The notes beneath the pieces were generated by a model. The model was not told where the DNA came from and made no database searches. It saw only the letters and a program-made list of their open reading frames with translations. From positions 1 through 37,667 of the forward strand of contig JACXUS010000005.1 of assembly GCA_014763785.1 (NCBI GenBank): a stretch of DNA of 37,667 nt. The letters are read 5' to 3'. The first letter of the stretch is position 1. Each line of letters opens with the position of its first letter. Below are positions 7,681 to 16,063 of the stretch, one piece after another. The position numbers and the translations under genes are program-made. Origin of the DNA: Sphingomonadales bacterium. Its GTDB lineage: Bacteria; Pseudomonadota; Alphaproteobacteria; Rhodobacterales; Rhodobacteraceae.

Positions 7681-8387
7681 CCTCGCGCCTCGCGGCGATA
7701 GTGATAGGCGCCGACCTCGGCCATGCCGAGGCCGCGATAAAGCGCATTCGCGGCGGTGTTCGCGCGGGTCACGACCAGGGTGATGTCCTGCGCGCCCTGC
7801 GCCTCGGCCCAGCGGGCGGCCTCGAACATCATCGCCTGCGCCAGACCCTTGCGGCGCATCGCGGGGGCGACGGCCAGCGCATGGACCATGGCGGTGCCCT
7901 GATGCAGCGCGATGAACATCGCCCCCGCGGCGCGGTCCTCCTTGCGGCCCAGAACGCAGGCGCGGGGTCCGGCGGCGCGCTCCATCACCGTCTGACGGGC
8001 GGCGCCGATGCCAAGATCGGTCCAGAGTTCCCGCGCGATATTCAGCGGCGGCCAATGCGCGAAGGCGGTGACCGGCGGCACCGGCTGGCAGAGCGTCGCG
8101 ACCGGCGCGCCATAGATCACCACCGGGTCGAAGATTTCGTAGCCGCGGGCGGCAAGGGCCGCGTCAAGCGCCTCTTCGCCGGGGCGGATCATGAATTTCG
8201 GCGGCTGGTTCAGCGCGCGATGGGCGGCGATGGCGGCGTCGATGTCGGCGCGCTCAAACGGCACCTCAAGGCTGGCCGAGCTGACGCGCGAGCCCGCGCC
8301 GCGCCCCTCGCGCACGGCAAATCCGCCCGCCTCGTGCAGGGAGGCCGCGGGCCAGGTGCCGTCGATCACCGCGAAGAGATCGCTCAT
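7677..8387 (-). CDS. GNAT-family N-acetyltransferase
   Basis: 236 residues. The C-terminal part (about 140-230) is a GNAT fold: VHALAVAPAMRRKGLAQAMM carries the acetyl-CoA loop (RRKGLA), and ANTAANALYRGLGMAEVGAY is the usual closing motif. The N-terminal ~130 residues are less typical, suggesting a divergent or degenerate second GNAT-like half. The acceptor substrate is unknown. The gene is the middle member of a three-gene unit: its start overlaps the stop of the CinA-like gene and its stop overlaps the start of the OmpA-family gene, both as ATGA. It has a GGAGGG ribosome site within the upstream gene. No functional link among the three is known to me. Confidence 0.88.
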   Translation of the reverse strand: MSDLFAVIDGTWPAASLHEAGGFAVREGRGAGSRVSSASLEVPFERADIDAAIAAHRALNQPPKFMIRPGEEALDAALAARGYEIFDPVVIYGAPVATLCQPVPPVTAFAHWPPLNIARELWTDLGIGAARQTVMERAAGPRACVLGRKEDRAAGAMFIALHQGTAMVHALAVAPAMRRKGLAQAMMFEAARWAEAQGAQDITLVVTRANTAANALYRGLGMAEVGAYHYRREARG

Positions 8388-9115
8388 GCGCCCTCCGGGA
8401 AGGCGGCGCGGAGTGCTGACGCCGCCGCCTCGACCGCCGCGGCTTCGGTGCCGCGGGTCACCAGATTGGTGCCATATTGGCCGCCGTCACTGACGAAAGG
8501 ATAGGAGCCGAAGGAGACCTCGGGATGCGCCTCGGCCAGCGCGCGGAGCTGATCGGCCACGCTCGCCTCGGGCACCATCAGCTGCCAGGTGCGGCTGATC
8601 AGCGGCGCGCCGCCCTGCAGCCGCGGCAAAAGCCCCGCCACCATCGCTTGAAAGATATTCGGCACGCCCGCCATCACATGGCAGTTCTCGACCGAAAAGC
8701 CGGGCGCGGCGGAGACCGGGTTTTCGATCAGCGCCGCGCCTTCGGGGATGCGGGCCATGCGCATCCGCGCTTCGGTGAATTCGACGCCGCGGGCGGCATA
8801 ATGGCGGGCAAGGATCGCGCGGGCGTCGTCCCGCACCCCGATCGCGCGGCCGAAGGCCTCGGCCACCGCATCGGCGGTAATATCGTCATGCGTGGGCCCG
8901 ATGCCGCCCGAGGTGAAGAGATGATCATGGGCGCCCGAAAGCTCGCGCACCGCAGCGACGATGCCCGCGTGATCGTCGGGGATCACCCGGATCTGGCGCA
9001 GGGTGATGCCCGCTTGCGCCAGTTCACCGGCGAGGAAATGGGCATTGCCCTCGCGGGTGCGGCCGGTGAGGATCTCATCCCCGATGATCAGGATCGCGGC
9101 GGTGGGATTGGTCAT
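8384..9115 (-). CDS. CinA N-terminal-domain / molybdopterin-binding-fold protein
   Basis: 243 residues, equal to the first domain of CinA without the C-terminal nicotinamide-mononucleotide amidase domain. Motifs are IIGDEILTGRTREGNAHFLA at the N-terminus and FTSGGIGPTHDDITADAVAE, the MoCF-type SGGxGPTxDD loop. Stand-alone proteins of this kind are widespread in alphaproteobacteria and are annotated as competence/damage-inducible protein A or molybdopterin-binding protein. In characterised CinA the related domain hydrolyses ADP-ribose-type pyrophosphates; whether this short form does so is unknown. The ATG follows AAAAAGGAG at ideal spacing. It is the first gene of the unit running into the GNAT and OmpA-family genes and is divergent from map. 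Confidence 0.88.
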   Translation of the reverse strand: MTNPTAAILIIGDEILTGRTREGNAHFLAGELAQAGITLRQIRVIPDDHAGIVAAVRELSGAHDHLFTSGGIGPTHDDITADAVAEAFGRAIGVRDDARAILARHYAARGVEFTEARMRMARIPEGAALIENPVSAAPGFSVENCHVMAGVPNIFQAMVAGLLPRLQGGAPLISRTWQLMVPEASVADQLRALAEAHPEVSFGSYPFVSDGGQYGTNLVTRGTEAAAVEAAASALRAAFPEGA

Positions 9116-9172
9116 CTGGGGCTCCTTTTTGCCTGTGTATAAGCGCGCGCCGGGCCGCGGAAAAGCCCGGCT

Positions 9173-9202
9173 CTGGCCAAGCGGCGGATTTGCCCTTATT
9201 TA
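9173..9202 (+). promoter_or_regulatory. Possible map promoter
   Basis: The stretch from 9173 (CTGGCC) to 9202 (TATTTA at 9197-9202) resembles the clearer rpoZ promoter at 27402-27430: both have CAAGC, then CGG, then TTTGCCC, then an AT-rich hexamer region, then GGCGC. The individual boxes match consensus poorly. Another -10-like TATAAG occurs at 9138-9143. Confidence 0.35.
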
Positions 9203-9230
9203 AGGCGCGGACCAGTCAAGGAGAGAGCCA

Positions 9231-10040
9231 GTGGAAGAAGCCCGCGGCCGGATGACGAAAGATGGCATCCGCATCTATGAGACCGCCGATTTCGAGGGCA
9301 TGCGCGCGGCAGGCCTTGCGGCGGCGCGGATCCTCGATGAGGTGGCGGCGCTGGTGGCGCCCGGCGTGACCACCGGCGCGCTGGACGATTTCATCCGCAA
9401 TCGCGTGGTGGAGCTCGGCACGACCTCGGCGACGATCGGCTATCGCGGCTACAAACATGCCTCCTGCATCTCGGTCAACCATGTGGTCTGCCACGGCATC
9501 CCGGGCGACAAGGTGCTGAAGGATGGCGATATCCTGAATATCGACGTGACGGTGATCCTGGACGGCTGGTATGGCGACAGCTCGCGCATGTATGTGGCCG
9601 GCGCGCTGTCGCGCAAGGCCGAGCGGCTGATCCAGGTCACCCATGACGCGCTGATGATCGGGATCGAGCAGGTGCGCCCGGGCAATACCTTCGGCGATAT
9701 CGGCTTTGCGATTCAGCAATTCGTCGAGGGGCACCGGATGTCGGTGGTGCGCGATTTCTGCGGCCATGGTCTGGGCCGGGTGTTCCACGCGCCGCCGAAC
9801 GTGCTGCACTATGGCCGCAAGGGCTCGGGGCCGGTGCTGGAAGAGGGGATGTTCTTCACCATCGAGCCGATGGTGAACCTTGGCCGCCCGGAGACCAAGG
9901 TACTGGCCGATGACTGGACCGCGGTCACCCGCGACAAGTCGCTGAGCGCGCAGTTCGAGCATTCGGTGGGCGTGACCGCGGAGGGTTGCGAGATCTTCAC
10001 GCTGTCGCCCGCGGATCGCTTCCACCCGACCTGGGGCTGA
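9231..10040 (+). CDS. map: Methionine aminopeptidase, type I
   Basis: Removes the initiator Met from nascent proteins in the cytoplasm after deformylation. The 269 residues align with E. coli Map with a constant offset of eight: metal ligands Asp105, Asp116, His179, Glu212 and Glu243, and His88 in VVCHGIPG for catalysis. Other marks are FCGHGLGRVFHAPPNVLHYG and FFTIEPMV. It is a compact type Ia enzyme without an SH3 or zinc-finger extension. The start is GTG at 9231, supported by AAGGAGAGAG at 9218-9227; an ATG at 9252 would leave that site too far away. It is monocistronic: the upstream gene is divergent, and a strong hairpin and a repeat follow it. Confidence 0.96.
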   Translation: MEEARGRMTKDGIRIYETADFEGMRAAGLAAARILDEVAALVAPGVTTGALDDFIRNRVVELGTTSATIGYRGYKHASCISVNHVVCHGIPGDKVLKDGDILNIDVTVILDGWYGDSSRMYVAGALSRKAERLIQVTHDALMIGIEQVRPGNTFGDIGFAIQQFVEGHRMSVVRDFCGHGLGRVFHAPPNVLHYGRKGSGPVLEEGMFFTIEPMVNLGRPETKVLADDWTAVTRDKSLSAQFEHSVGVTAEGCEIFTLSPADRFHPTWG

Positions 10041-10049
10041 GGGGCAAGG

Positions 10050-10068
10050 CCGGGGGTTCCACCCCCGG
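10050..10068 (+). terminator. Strong hairpin after map, probable terminator
   Basis: CCGGGGGT (10050-10057) and ACCCCCGG (10061-10068) form a perfect eight-pair stem with loop TCC, ten bases past the map stop. No uridine tract follows; instead the intergenic repeat at 10076-10098 begins. It may terminate or stabilise transcripts from both convergent genes. Confidence 0.55.
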
Positions 10069-10075
10069 ACCCCCG

Positions 10076-10098
10076 GGATATTTGGGGCAAGATGAAAG
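10076..10098 (+). repeat. Intergenic repeat, copy 2
   Basis: Begins GGATATTTGGGGCAAGATGA and ends AAG. It is nearly identical to copy 3 (34766-34788, other strand) and related to copy 1 (3444-3465). It lies between the convergent map and HAD genes, directly after a GC hairpin. Confidence 0.65.
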
Positions 10099-10105
10099 AG
10101 ATGCC

Positions 10106-10765
10106 TCAGAGCCCGATCAGCGCCGGAACCTGCGCCATATCGGTGAAGAGTTCGGCGCCTTCGGCCGCGAGGCGCGGGTTCGGGCCCTGCGGCGCATAGC
10201 CAAGGCAGCGCATTCCGGCGGCTGCGGCGGCGCGGGCGCCGGTTGCGCTGTCCTCGATCACCACGCAGGCTTCGGCGGGCACGCCCAGAATCCGCGCGCA
10301 GTGCAGATAGAGGTCGGGCGCGGGTTTCGGCGCGCCCAGTTCCTGGCCTGAGAACATCCGCCCCTCGAGGCGGGCGCGGATATCCGGGTGCTGGCCCAGC
10401 GTCGCCTCCATCTTGGCCATGCGCCCGTTCGAGCCGACCGCATAGCGGATGCCCGCGGCGTCGAGCCGGTCGAGGAGCTCGGGCACGCCCGGCATCAGAT
10501 CGGTGCCGACGCGCAGGCGGGCATAGAGGCGGGCGTAATAGTGATCCGCCCAATCGCTTGGGAAGGCGGCACCCATCGCGTTGGCCTGTTGGCGCACGCC
10601 CTCGATCGTGCCGCCGATGAAGAGGCGCTCCATCTCGGGGATCGTCATATTCAGGCCCTGCGCCGCGAACTCCTCTTGCAGGAGGGCGAAGGTCGCGGGT
10701 TCGCTGTCCACCAGCACCCCGTCGCAATCGAACAGGACCGCGGCGATGGTTCGGGGGGCGATCAT
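10106..10765 (-). CDS. HAD-superfamily phosphatase (beta-phosphoglucomutase / phosphoglycolate phosphatase-like)
   Basis: 219 residues. HAD motif I is LFDCDGVLVDSE with nucleophile Asp13 and acid/base Asp15. A helical cap follows (about 20-85). Motif II is YAVGSNGR, and motif IV is VVIEDSATGARAAAAAGMRC. This is subfamily IA, which dephosphorylates small phosphate esters or moves phosphate on sugars; the substrate cannot be read from sequence. Its start overlaps the rsmD stop (ATGA), with GGAGG just upstream inside rsmD. It closes the unit ferredoxin reductase / rsmD / HAD. Confidence 0.9.
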   Translation of the reverse strand: MIAPRTIAAVLFDCDGVLVDSEPATFALLQEEFAAQGLNMTIPEMERLFIGGTIEGVRQQANAMGAAFPSDWADHYYARLYARLRVGTDLMPGVPELLDRLDAAGIRYAVGSNGRMAKMEATLGQHPDIRARLEGRMFSGQELGAPKPAPDLYLHCARILGVPAEACVVIEDSATGARAAAAAGMRCLGYAPQGPNPRLAAEGAELFTDMAQVPALIGL

Positions 10766-11325
10766 GCGGGCCTCCGGGCGAGGGTGACGAGCGTGTCGCC
10801 ATATTTGCGCTGGTCGATCTGTTCGAGCGGCGCGGGCACGGCGGGGGGGATGTTTTCTTCCCAGACCACCATCGCGCCGGGGGCGATCCAGCCGTGTTCA
10901 AGGCAGGAGGCCAGCGCGCGTTCGCCAAGGCCCATGCCGTAGGGCGGATCGAGGAAGATCAGATCGTAGCCCGCGCCGCGGCAGGGGCCCATGTTGGTTG
11001 CATCGCGGCGCCAGACATCGGTCACGCCCATGGCGCGCATCTTCTCGATATTCTGGCGCAGGAGCGCGCGGGCCGCGGTGCCGTCATCGACGAAGGCCAC
11101 CCGGGCCGCGCCGCGCGAGAGCGCCTCGAGGCCGAGCGCGCCGGTGCCGGCAAAGAGGTCGAGCACCCGTGCGCCGGGCACGGGGTTGCCGTGCGTGCCG
11201 TTGATCAGCAGGTTGAAGATCGCTTCGCGCACCCGGTCGGTGGTCGGGCGCAGATGGGCCGCGGCATCGCCCTCGCCGACCTCGGCCAGTTTCAGGCCCC
11301 GCCGCTCGCCGCCGATGATCCTCAT
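10762..11325 (-). CDS. rsmD: 16S rRNA (guanine(966)-N(2))-methyltransferase
   Basis: Methylates N2 of G966 in 16S rRNA of the assembled small subunit, using S-adenosylmethionine. The 187 residues fit the family. The SAM-binding loop is VLDLFAGTGALGLEALSRGA (54-73) and the amino-methylation catalytic motif is DPPY at 126-129. The N-terminus MRIIGGERRGLKL and LRPTTDRVREAIFNLL are typical of RsmD. The start overlaps the stop of the upstream reductase gene by four bases, and no clear ribosome site precedes it, so translation is probably coupled. Confidence 0.94.
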   Translation of the reverse strand: MRIIGGERRGLKLAEVGEGDAAAHLRPTTDRVREAIFNLLINGTHGNPVPGARVLDLFAGTGALGLEALSRGAARVAFVDDGTAARALLRQNIEKMRAMGVTDVWRRDATNMGPCRGAGYDLIFLDPPYGMGLGERALASCLEHGWIAPGAMVVWEENIPPAVPAPLEQIDQRKYGDTLVTLARRPA

Positions 11326-12533
11326 TTCAGGAGGGCTTTCAGCTCGGCGGTTTCGGCGATCTGCTCGGGGGTGACGGGGCTGCCGCCCTCGATCAGGCGC
11401 TTGCCGACCATATAGGCGCGCGCATCGTTCAGCGCATCGACCGCGATCAGGCGGGGGCCGCGGAAGTACCAGAAGCTGAGCCCCTCGCCGCGGCGGGTGA
11501 TCACCCTGTCATAGCCCGCATTCAGCCCCGCGATCTGCAGTTTCGCGTCGAACTGATCCGACCAGAACCACGGTTTCGGGACATAGCTCTTGCCCGCGCC
11601 CAGCATGTTTTTCGCGACCAGCTCGCCCATGTCGATCGCATTGCCGACCGATTCGAGGCGCAGCCGCCCCTCGGGGCCCGGGAAGGCCGCGCAATCGCCC
11701 GCGGCCCAGATCGCCGGGTCCGAGCTGCGGCCCTGCGCATCGACCGCGACGGCGCCGGCGTGGGTCTCGAGGCCCGCCGCCTCGGCCAGCCCGCCCTCGG
11801 GGGTGACGCCGATGCCGACGATCACGAAATCGGCGGGCAGGAGGCGGCCGTCGGCCAGTTCGGCGCCGGTGACCCAGTCGCTGCCGGTCAGGCGGCGCAG
11901 GCCGCAGCCCTCGATCAGGGTGACGCCGTGGCCCGCGTGCAGATCGCGCACCGCGGCGGCGGTTTCGGCGCAGGCGACACGGCCAAGGATGCGCGGCGCG
12001 GCCTCGATCAGGGTGACGTTCAGGCCCAGCTTGCAGGCCACCGCAGCCGCCTCGAGCCCGATATAGCCGCCGCCGATCACGACCAGATTGCGGCCCTTGA
12101 CGAACTGGCCAGACATCGCATCGACATCCGCCAGACTGCGCACGGTGAAGACCCCGGCCAGATCGCCACCGATGGCCGCGGTCAGACGGCGCGGCGTGGC
12201 CCCGGTGCACAGCGCCAGCTGGTCATAGGCGATCACCTCGGTCCCCGAATGCAGCCGCTTGGCGACGCGGTCGATGGCCTCGATCCGCACGCCGGTCAGC
12301 AGGGTGATGCCGTTTTGCTCCCACCAGTCATCGGCGCGCAGCGTCAGCCGCTCGACCGGCATATGGCCCAGCAGATAGGCCTTGGACAGGGGCGGGCGCT
12401 GATAGGGGGGGACGGGCTCCTCGCCGATCACGGTCAGCGCGCCGACATATCCCAGCGCGCGAAGTTTCGCCGCCATCGAGGCCGCCGCCTGCCCGCCGCC
12501 CACGATCACGATCCCGCCTTTGGTCTCGGCCAT
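11322..12533 (-). CDS. FAD-dependent ferredoxin / rhodocoxin-type reductase
   Basis: About 403 residues. The N-terminal FAD site IVIVGGGQAAASMAAKLRAL, the phrase PPYQRPPLSKAYL and the NAD-binding LVVIGGGYIGLEAAA near residue 150 identify the ferredoxin-NAD(P) reductase family of multicomponent oxygenases (CamA, ThcD, BphA4). It would pass electrons from NADH to a small ferredoxin; no ferredoxin or oxygenase gene is nearby. The ATG at 12533 has AGAGGTG at five bases and is preferred; ATG 12536 and GTG 12551 are alternatives. It is divergent from a peroxiredoxin gene with only 77 bases between them. Confidence 0.9.
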   Translation of the reverse strand: MAETKGGIVIVGGGQAAASMAAKLRALGYVGALTVIGEEPVPPYQRPPLSKAYLLGHMPVERLTLRADDWWEQNGITLLTGVRIEAIDRVAKRLHSGTEVIAYDQLALCTGATPRRLTAAIGGDLAGVFTVRSLADVDAMSGQFVKGRNLVVIGGGYIGLEAAAVACKLGLNVTLIEAAPRILGRVACAETAAAVRDLHAGHGVTLIEGCGLRRLTGSDWVTGAELADGRLLPADFVIVGIGVTPEGGLAEAAGLETHAGAVAVDAQGRSSDPAIWAAGDCAAFPGPEGRLRLESVGNAIDMGELVAKNMLGAGKSYVPKPWFWSDQFDAKLQIAGLNAGYDRVITRRGEGLSFWYFRGPRLIAVDALNDARAYMVGKRLIEGGSPVTPEQIAETAELKALLK

Positions 12534-12544
12534 CATCTCACCTC

Positions 12545-12572
12545 TGGTCACTTGCCGCCCCGACCCTATATC
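12545..12572 (+). promoter_or_regulatory. Possible promoter of the peroxiredoxin gene
   Basis: TGGTCA (12545-12550) and TATATC (12567-12572) lie 16 bases apart, each matching 4 of 6 sigma-70 consensus positions, and are placed suitably for the gene starting at 12611. The candidate overlaps the 5' end region of the divergent reductase gene. Confidence 0.3.
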
Positions 12573-12610
12573 CTGCGGGCAATCATGTGCAACGCGACAG
12601 GGAGATCGGC

Positions 12611-13099
12611 ATGAGCATTACGGTTGGAGAGGTGCTTCCGGGCGCCACGCTGCTGCAGCTGGGCGACAATGGCCCCGAGGCGGTCAGCCTTGGCGACAAG
12701 ATGAAGGGCCGCAAGGTCGTCATCTTCGCCGTGCCGGGCGCCTATACGGGGGTGTGCACCACCGCCCATGTCCCGAGCTTCATCCGCACGCGGGACAAGT
12801 TCGCCGCAAAGGGCGTCGATGAGGTGATCTGCATCTCGGTCAACGATCCTTTCGTGATGAAGGCCTGGGGCGAGACGACCGGCGCGACCGCCGCGGGCAT
12901 CACCATGCTGGCGGATGCCGAATCGGCCTTCACCACCGCGATCGGGATGGATTTCACCGCCCCGCCCGCGGGTCTGATCAGCCGCTCGGCGCGCTATGCG
13001 ATGCTGGTCGAGGATGGCGTCGTGAAGGTGCTCAACCGCGAAGAAAGCCCCGGCACCTGCGAGATTTCCGCGGGCGAGGCGCTGCTCGACGCGATCTGA
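12611..13099 (+). CDS. Peroxiredoxin (Prx5 / glutaredoxin-dependent type)
   Basis: Reduces hydrogen peroxide and organic peroxides in the cytoplasm. The 162 residues have the Prx5 layout. The peroxidatic Cys49 sits in PGAYTGVCTTAHVPSF (the usual form is PGAFTPTCS), and ISVNDPFVMKAWG and the late Arg in ISRSARYAMLVEDG follow as in this subfamily. No second conserved cysteine is evident in the Prx5 resolving position. A later Cys in SPGTCEIS could take part, or the enzyme may be reduced by glutaredoxin/glutathione. The ATG follows AGGGAGA. The gene is single, with its own terminator at 13127-13151. Confidence 0.94.
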   Translation: MSITVGEVLPGATLLQLGDNGPEAVSLGDKMKGRKVVIFAVPGAYTGVCTTAHVPSFIRTRDKFAAKGVDEVICISVNDPFVMKAWGETTGATAAGITMLADAESAFTTAIGMDFTAPPAGLISRSARYAMLVEDGVVKVLNREESPGTCEISAGEALLDAI

Positions 13100-13126
13100 G
13101 CGGCCGCAGGCCACGCGACAGGATCA

Positions 13127-13151
13127 GGGCCGGGTCACTCCCGGCCCTTTT
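13127..13151 (+). terminator. Rho-independent terminator of the peroxiredoxin gene, overlapping the pterin dehydratase end
   Basis: GGGCCGGG (13127-13134), loop TCACT and CCCGGCCC (13140-13147) form a perfect eight-pair stem followed by TTTT (13148-13151). The opposite-strand dehydratase stop codon lies in the loop, and its last codons (KGRE) are encoded by the stem and T tract. Confidence 0.87.
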
Positions 13152-13515
13152 GCTGTGCCTGCTCTTCGCACAGGCAGCTGACAGGGCGGCTGTGATCGCG
13201 CAGCACCTCGGCCTGCGGGGCGAGGCGGTCCAGTTGCCGGGCAAGCTGCAGATCCAGCGCGGTCAGCCCGCCCGCCGCATGGGTGGTCAGTGTCACATCG
13301 ACGATATTATAGCGGTTCGACCAGTCGGGGTGGTGATCCAGCGCTTCGGCCGCCAGCGCGGCGCGCGACATGAAGCCCCAGGCTTCGGAGAAGTTTCGGA
13401 ATTTCCAGATTTTCCGGATCGCGTCCTGGTCGGGGGCGGCGACCCAGCCGGCGGTGCCGAGATCGGGCAGTTGGGCGGCGCGTTCGGCGGGGCTCAGGCG
13501 GTCGGGATGGGGCAT
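13135..13515 (-). CDS. 4a-hydroxytetrahydrobiopterin dehydratase (pterin-4a-carbinolamine dehydratase)
   Basis: Dehydrates 4a-carbinolamine pterins, recycling the cofactor of aromatic amino acid hydroxylases; in many bacteria its role is unclear. The catalytic core is EALDHHPDWSNRYNIVDVTL, with His61, His62 and, later, His79. The 126 residues exceed the usual ~100 by a C-terminal tail of about 20 residues containing SCLCEEQ (Cys114, Cys116) and ending QQKGRE. Those final codons coincide with the peroxiredoxin terminator hairpin. No phenylalanine hydroxylase gene is in the window. The ATG follows AAGGA at seven bases. Confidence 0.9.
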   Translation of the reverse strand: MPHPDRLSPAERAAQLPDLGTAGWVAAPDQDAIRKIWKFRNFSEAWGFMSRAALAAEALDHHPDWSNRYNIVDVTLTTHAAGGLTALDLQLARQLDRLAPQAEVLRDHSRPVSCLCEEQAQQKGRE

Positions 13516-13547
13516 CGGGTGTCCTTCCGGGGCTGCGGGGTGTCAGA

Positions 13548-14729
<1,182 letters not shown>

Positions 14730-14777
14730 CTCACCCCCGGCTGACGCCCCCAGATGGTGGCGCGCCGCGGCGCGGCG

Positions 14778-15599
14778 TCAAGGCTGGCTCGCCGGCGGGA
14801 TCAGCGCGGGATAGCCTTCGAAGGTGATATTGTCGGCCACGCGCCGCGCCGCGGCCTCGGCCTCGGTCGAGCGGATCGTCCAGCACAGCACCGCCGCGCC
14901 CGCCGATTTCAGCGCCGCCACTCGCGCCCGGCCCAGATCACCCGCCTCATGCGAGATGAAACTGGCGCCCAACGCCTCGTAATCGGGGATGTCGCGCAGA
15001 TGATCGCGCGCAGCCGCAGGCAAAAGCGGCCAATCCGCCGCCGCATAGGCCGAGGTGGTCAGCCCCACCGCAACCCCCGGTGCCGCCGCGCGAAAGGCCG
15101 CGATCGCATGCGGGTTGAAGGACATCACCGCGACCGGCCCGTCATAGGGGGCCAGCACGGCGGCGGTCGCGCGCTCCATCTCGCCGGTTTCGGGGCCCAT
15201 CGCGCCGTCCTGATCCTTGAGCTCGATTAGCAGCGGCACCCGCCCCGCGACGATCTCGAGTACCTCGGCCAGCGTCGGAATGCCATCCTCGGCATCGAGC
15301 AGCCCGAGCGCGCCCAATTCGCGCGCGCTCAGGCCCCGGATGCGCCCCGAAACGCCGGTCAAGCGCTTCAGGTCATAGTCGTGAAACACCATCGGCACGC
15401 CATCGGCCGAGGGCTGGATGTCGATCTCGATCCCATAGCCTGCCGCCACCGCCGCGCGGATCGCCGCGCGGCTGTTCTCGGGGCGCCCGGCGGCGCGGTC
15501 ATGCAGCGCGCGATGCGCGACCGGGGCGCCAAGGAAGGCCTGCGGCAGGGCAACCGGCGGCAGGCCAAGCGCCGCGACGGGCTGGGGGGCGGCCATCAT
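14778..15599 (-). CDS. Glycerophosphodiester phosphodiesterase
   Basis: Hydrolyses glycerophosphodiesters from phospholipid turnover to glycerol 3-phosphate and an alcohol. About 273 residues form one GDPD TIM barrel: His29-Arg30 (VAHR), PENS with Glu41, EIDIQPSADGVPMVFHDYDL with Glu58, Asp60 and His73, and LLIELKDQ for a further metal contact. No signal peptide is seen, so it is probably cytoplasmic (UgpQ-like). The ATG at 15599 overlaps the RidA stop (ATGA); the adjacent ATG at 15596 is an alternative. Coupling to a RidA gene is common in alphaproteobacteria but has no explained logic. Confidence 0.9.
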   Translation of the reverse strand: MMAAPQPVAALGLPPVALPQAFLGAPVAHRALHDRAAGRPENSRAAIRAAVAAGYGIEIDIQPSADGVPMVFHDYDLKRLTGVSGRIRGLSARELGALGLLDAEDGIPTLAEVLEIVAGRVPLLIELKDQDGAMGPETGEMERATAAVLAPYDGPVAVMSFNPHAIAAFRAAAPGVAVGLTTSAYAAADWPLLPAAARDHLRDIPDYEALGASFISHEAGDLGRARVAALKSAGAAVLCWTIRSTEAEAAARRVADNITFEGYPALIPPASQP

Positions 15600-16054
15600 T
15601 CGACCTCGAAGATCGCCTCGATCTCGACCGCGACGCCGCGCGGCAGGCTGGCGGCCGACACCGCCGAACGGGCATGGCGCCCGGCCTCGCCGAAGACCTC
15701 GACCATCAGATCGGAGCAGCCGTTGATCACCTCGGGCTGGTCGGTGAAATCGGCCGTCGAATTGACGAAACCGACGAGCTTCACCACACGCTTGATCCGG
15801 TCGAGATCGCCGAGCGCCGCCTGCGCCTGCGCGATCAGCGCCAGCCCACAGCACCGCGCGGCAGCCGCGCCTGCAGCCACATCCAGATCGGCGCCGAGCT
15901 TGCCCTTGATCATCCCATCGGGGCCCGCAGAAATCTGCCCCGAGATGAAGAGCTGCGCGCCCGTGCGCACGAAGGGGACGTAATTCGCCGCAGGCATCGG
16001 CGCCGCGGGCAGGGTGATGCCAAGCGCGCTCAGGCGGGCTTCGATAGTGGACAT
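15596..16054 (-). CDS. RidA-family (YjgF/YER057c/UK114) protein
   Basis: RidA proteins hydrolyse reactive enamine/imine intermediates made by PLP enzymes; many homologues lack proven activity. The 152 residues belong to the longer, YjgH/Rid2-like form rather than the ~128-residue E. coli RidA. Family marks are LFISGQISAGPDGMIKGKLG, the central VNSTADFTDQPEVINGCSDL and the late GRHARSAVSAASLPRGVAVE, whose Arg (in HARSAV) matches the substrate-carboxylate Arg. The ATG follows AGGAAAG. It lies nine bases after the YbjN-like gene and overlaps the glycerophosphodiesterase start. Confidence 0.9.
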   Translation of the reverse strand: MSTIEARLSALGITLPAAPMPAANYVPFVRTGAQLFISGQISAGPDGMIKGKLGADLDVAAGAAAARCCGLALIAQAQAALGDLDRIKRVVKLVGFVNSTADFTDQPEVINGCSDLMVEVFGEAGRHARSAVSAASLPRGVAVEIEAIFEVE

Positions 16055-16063
16055 GTTCTTTCC

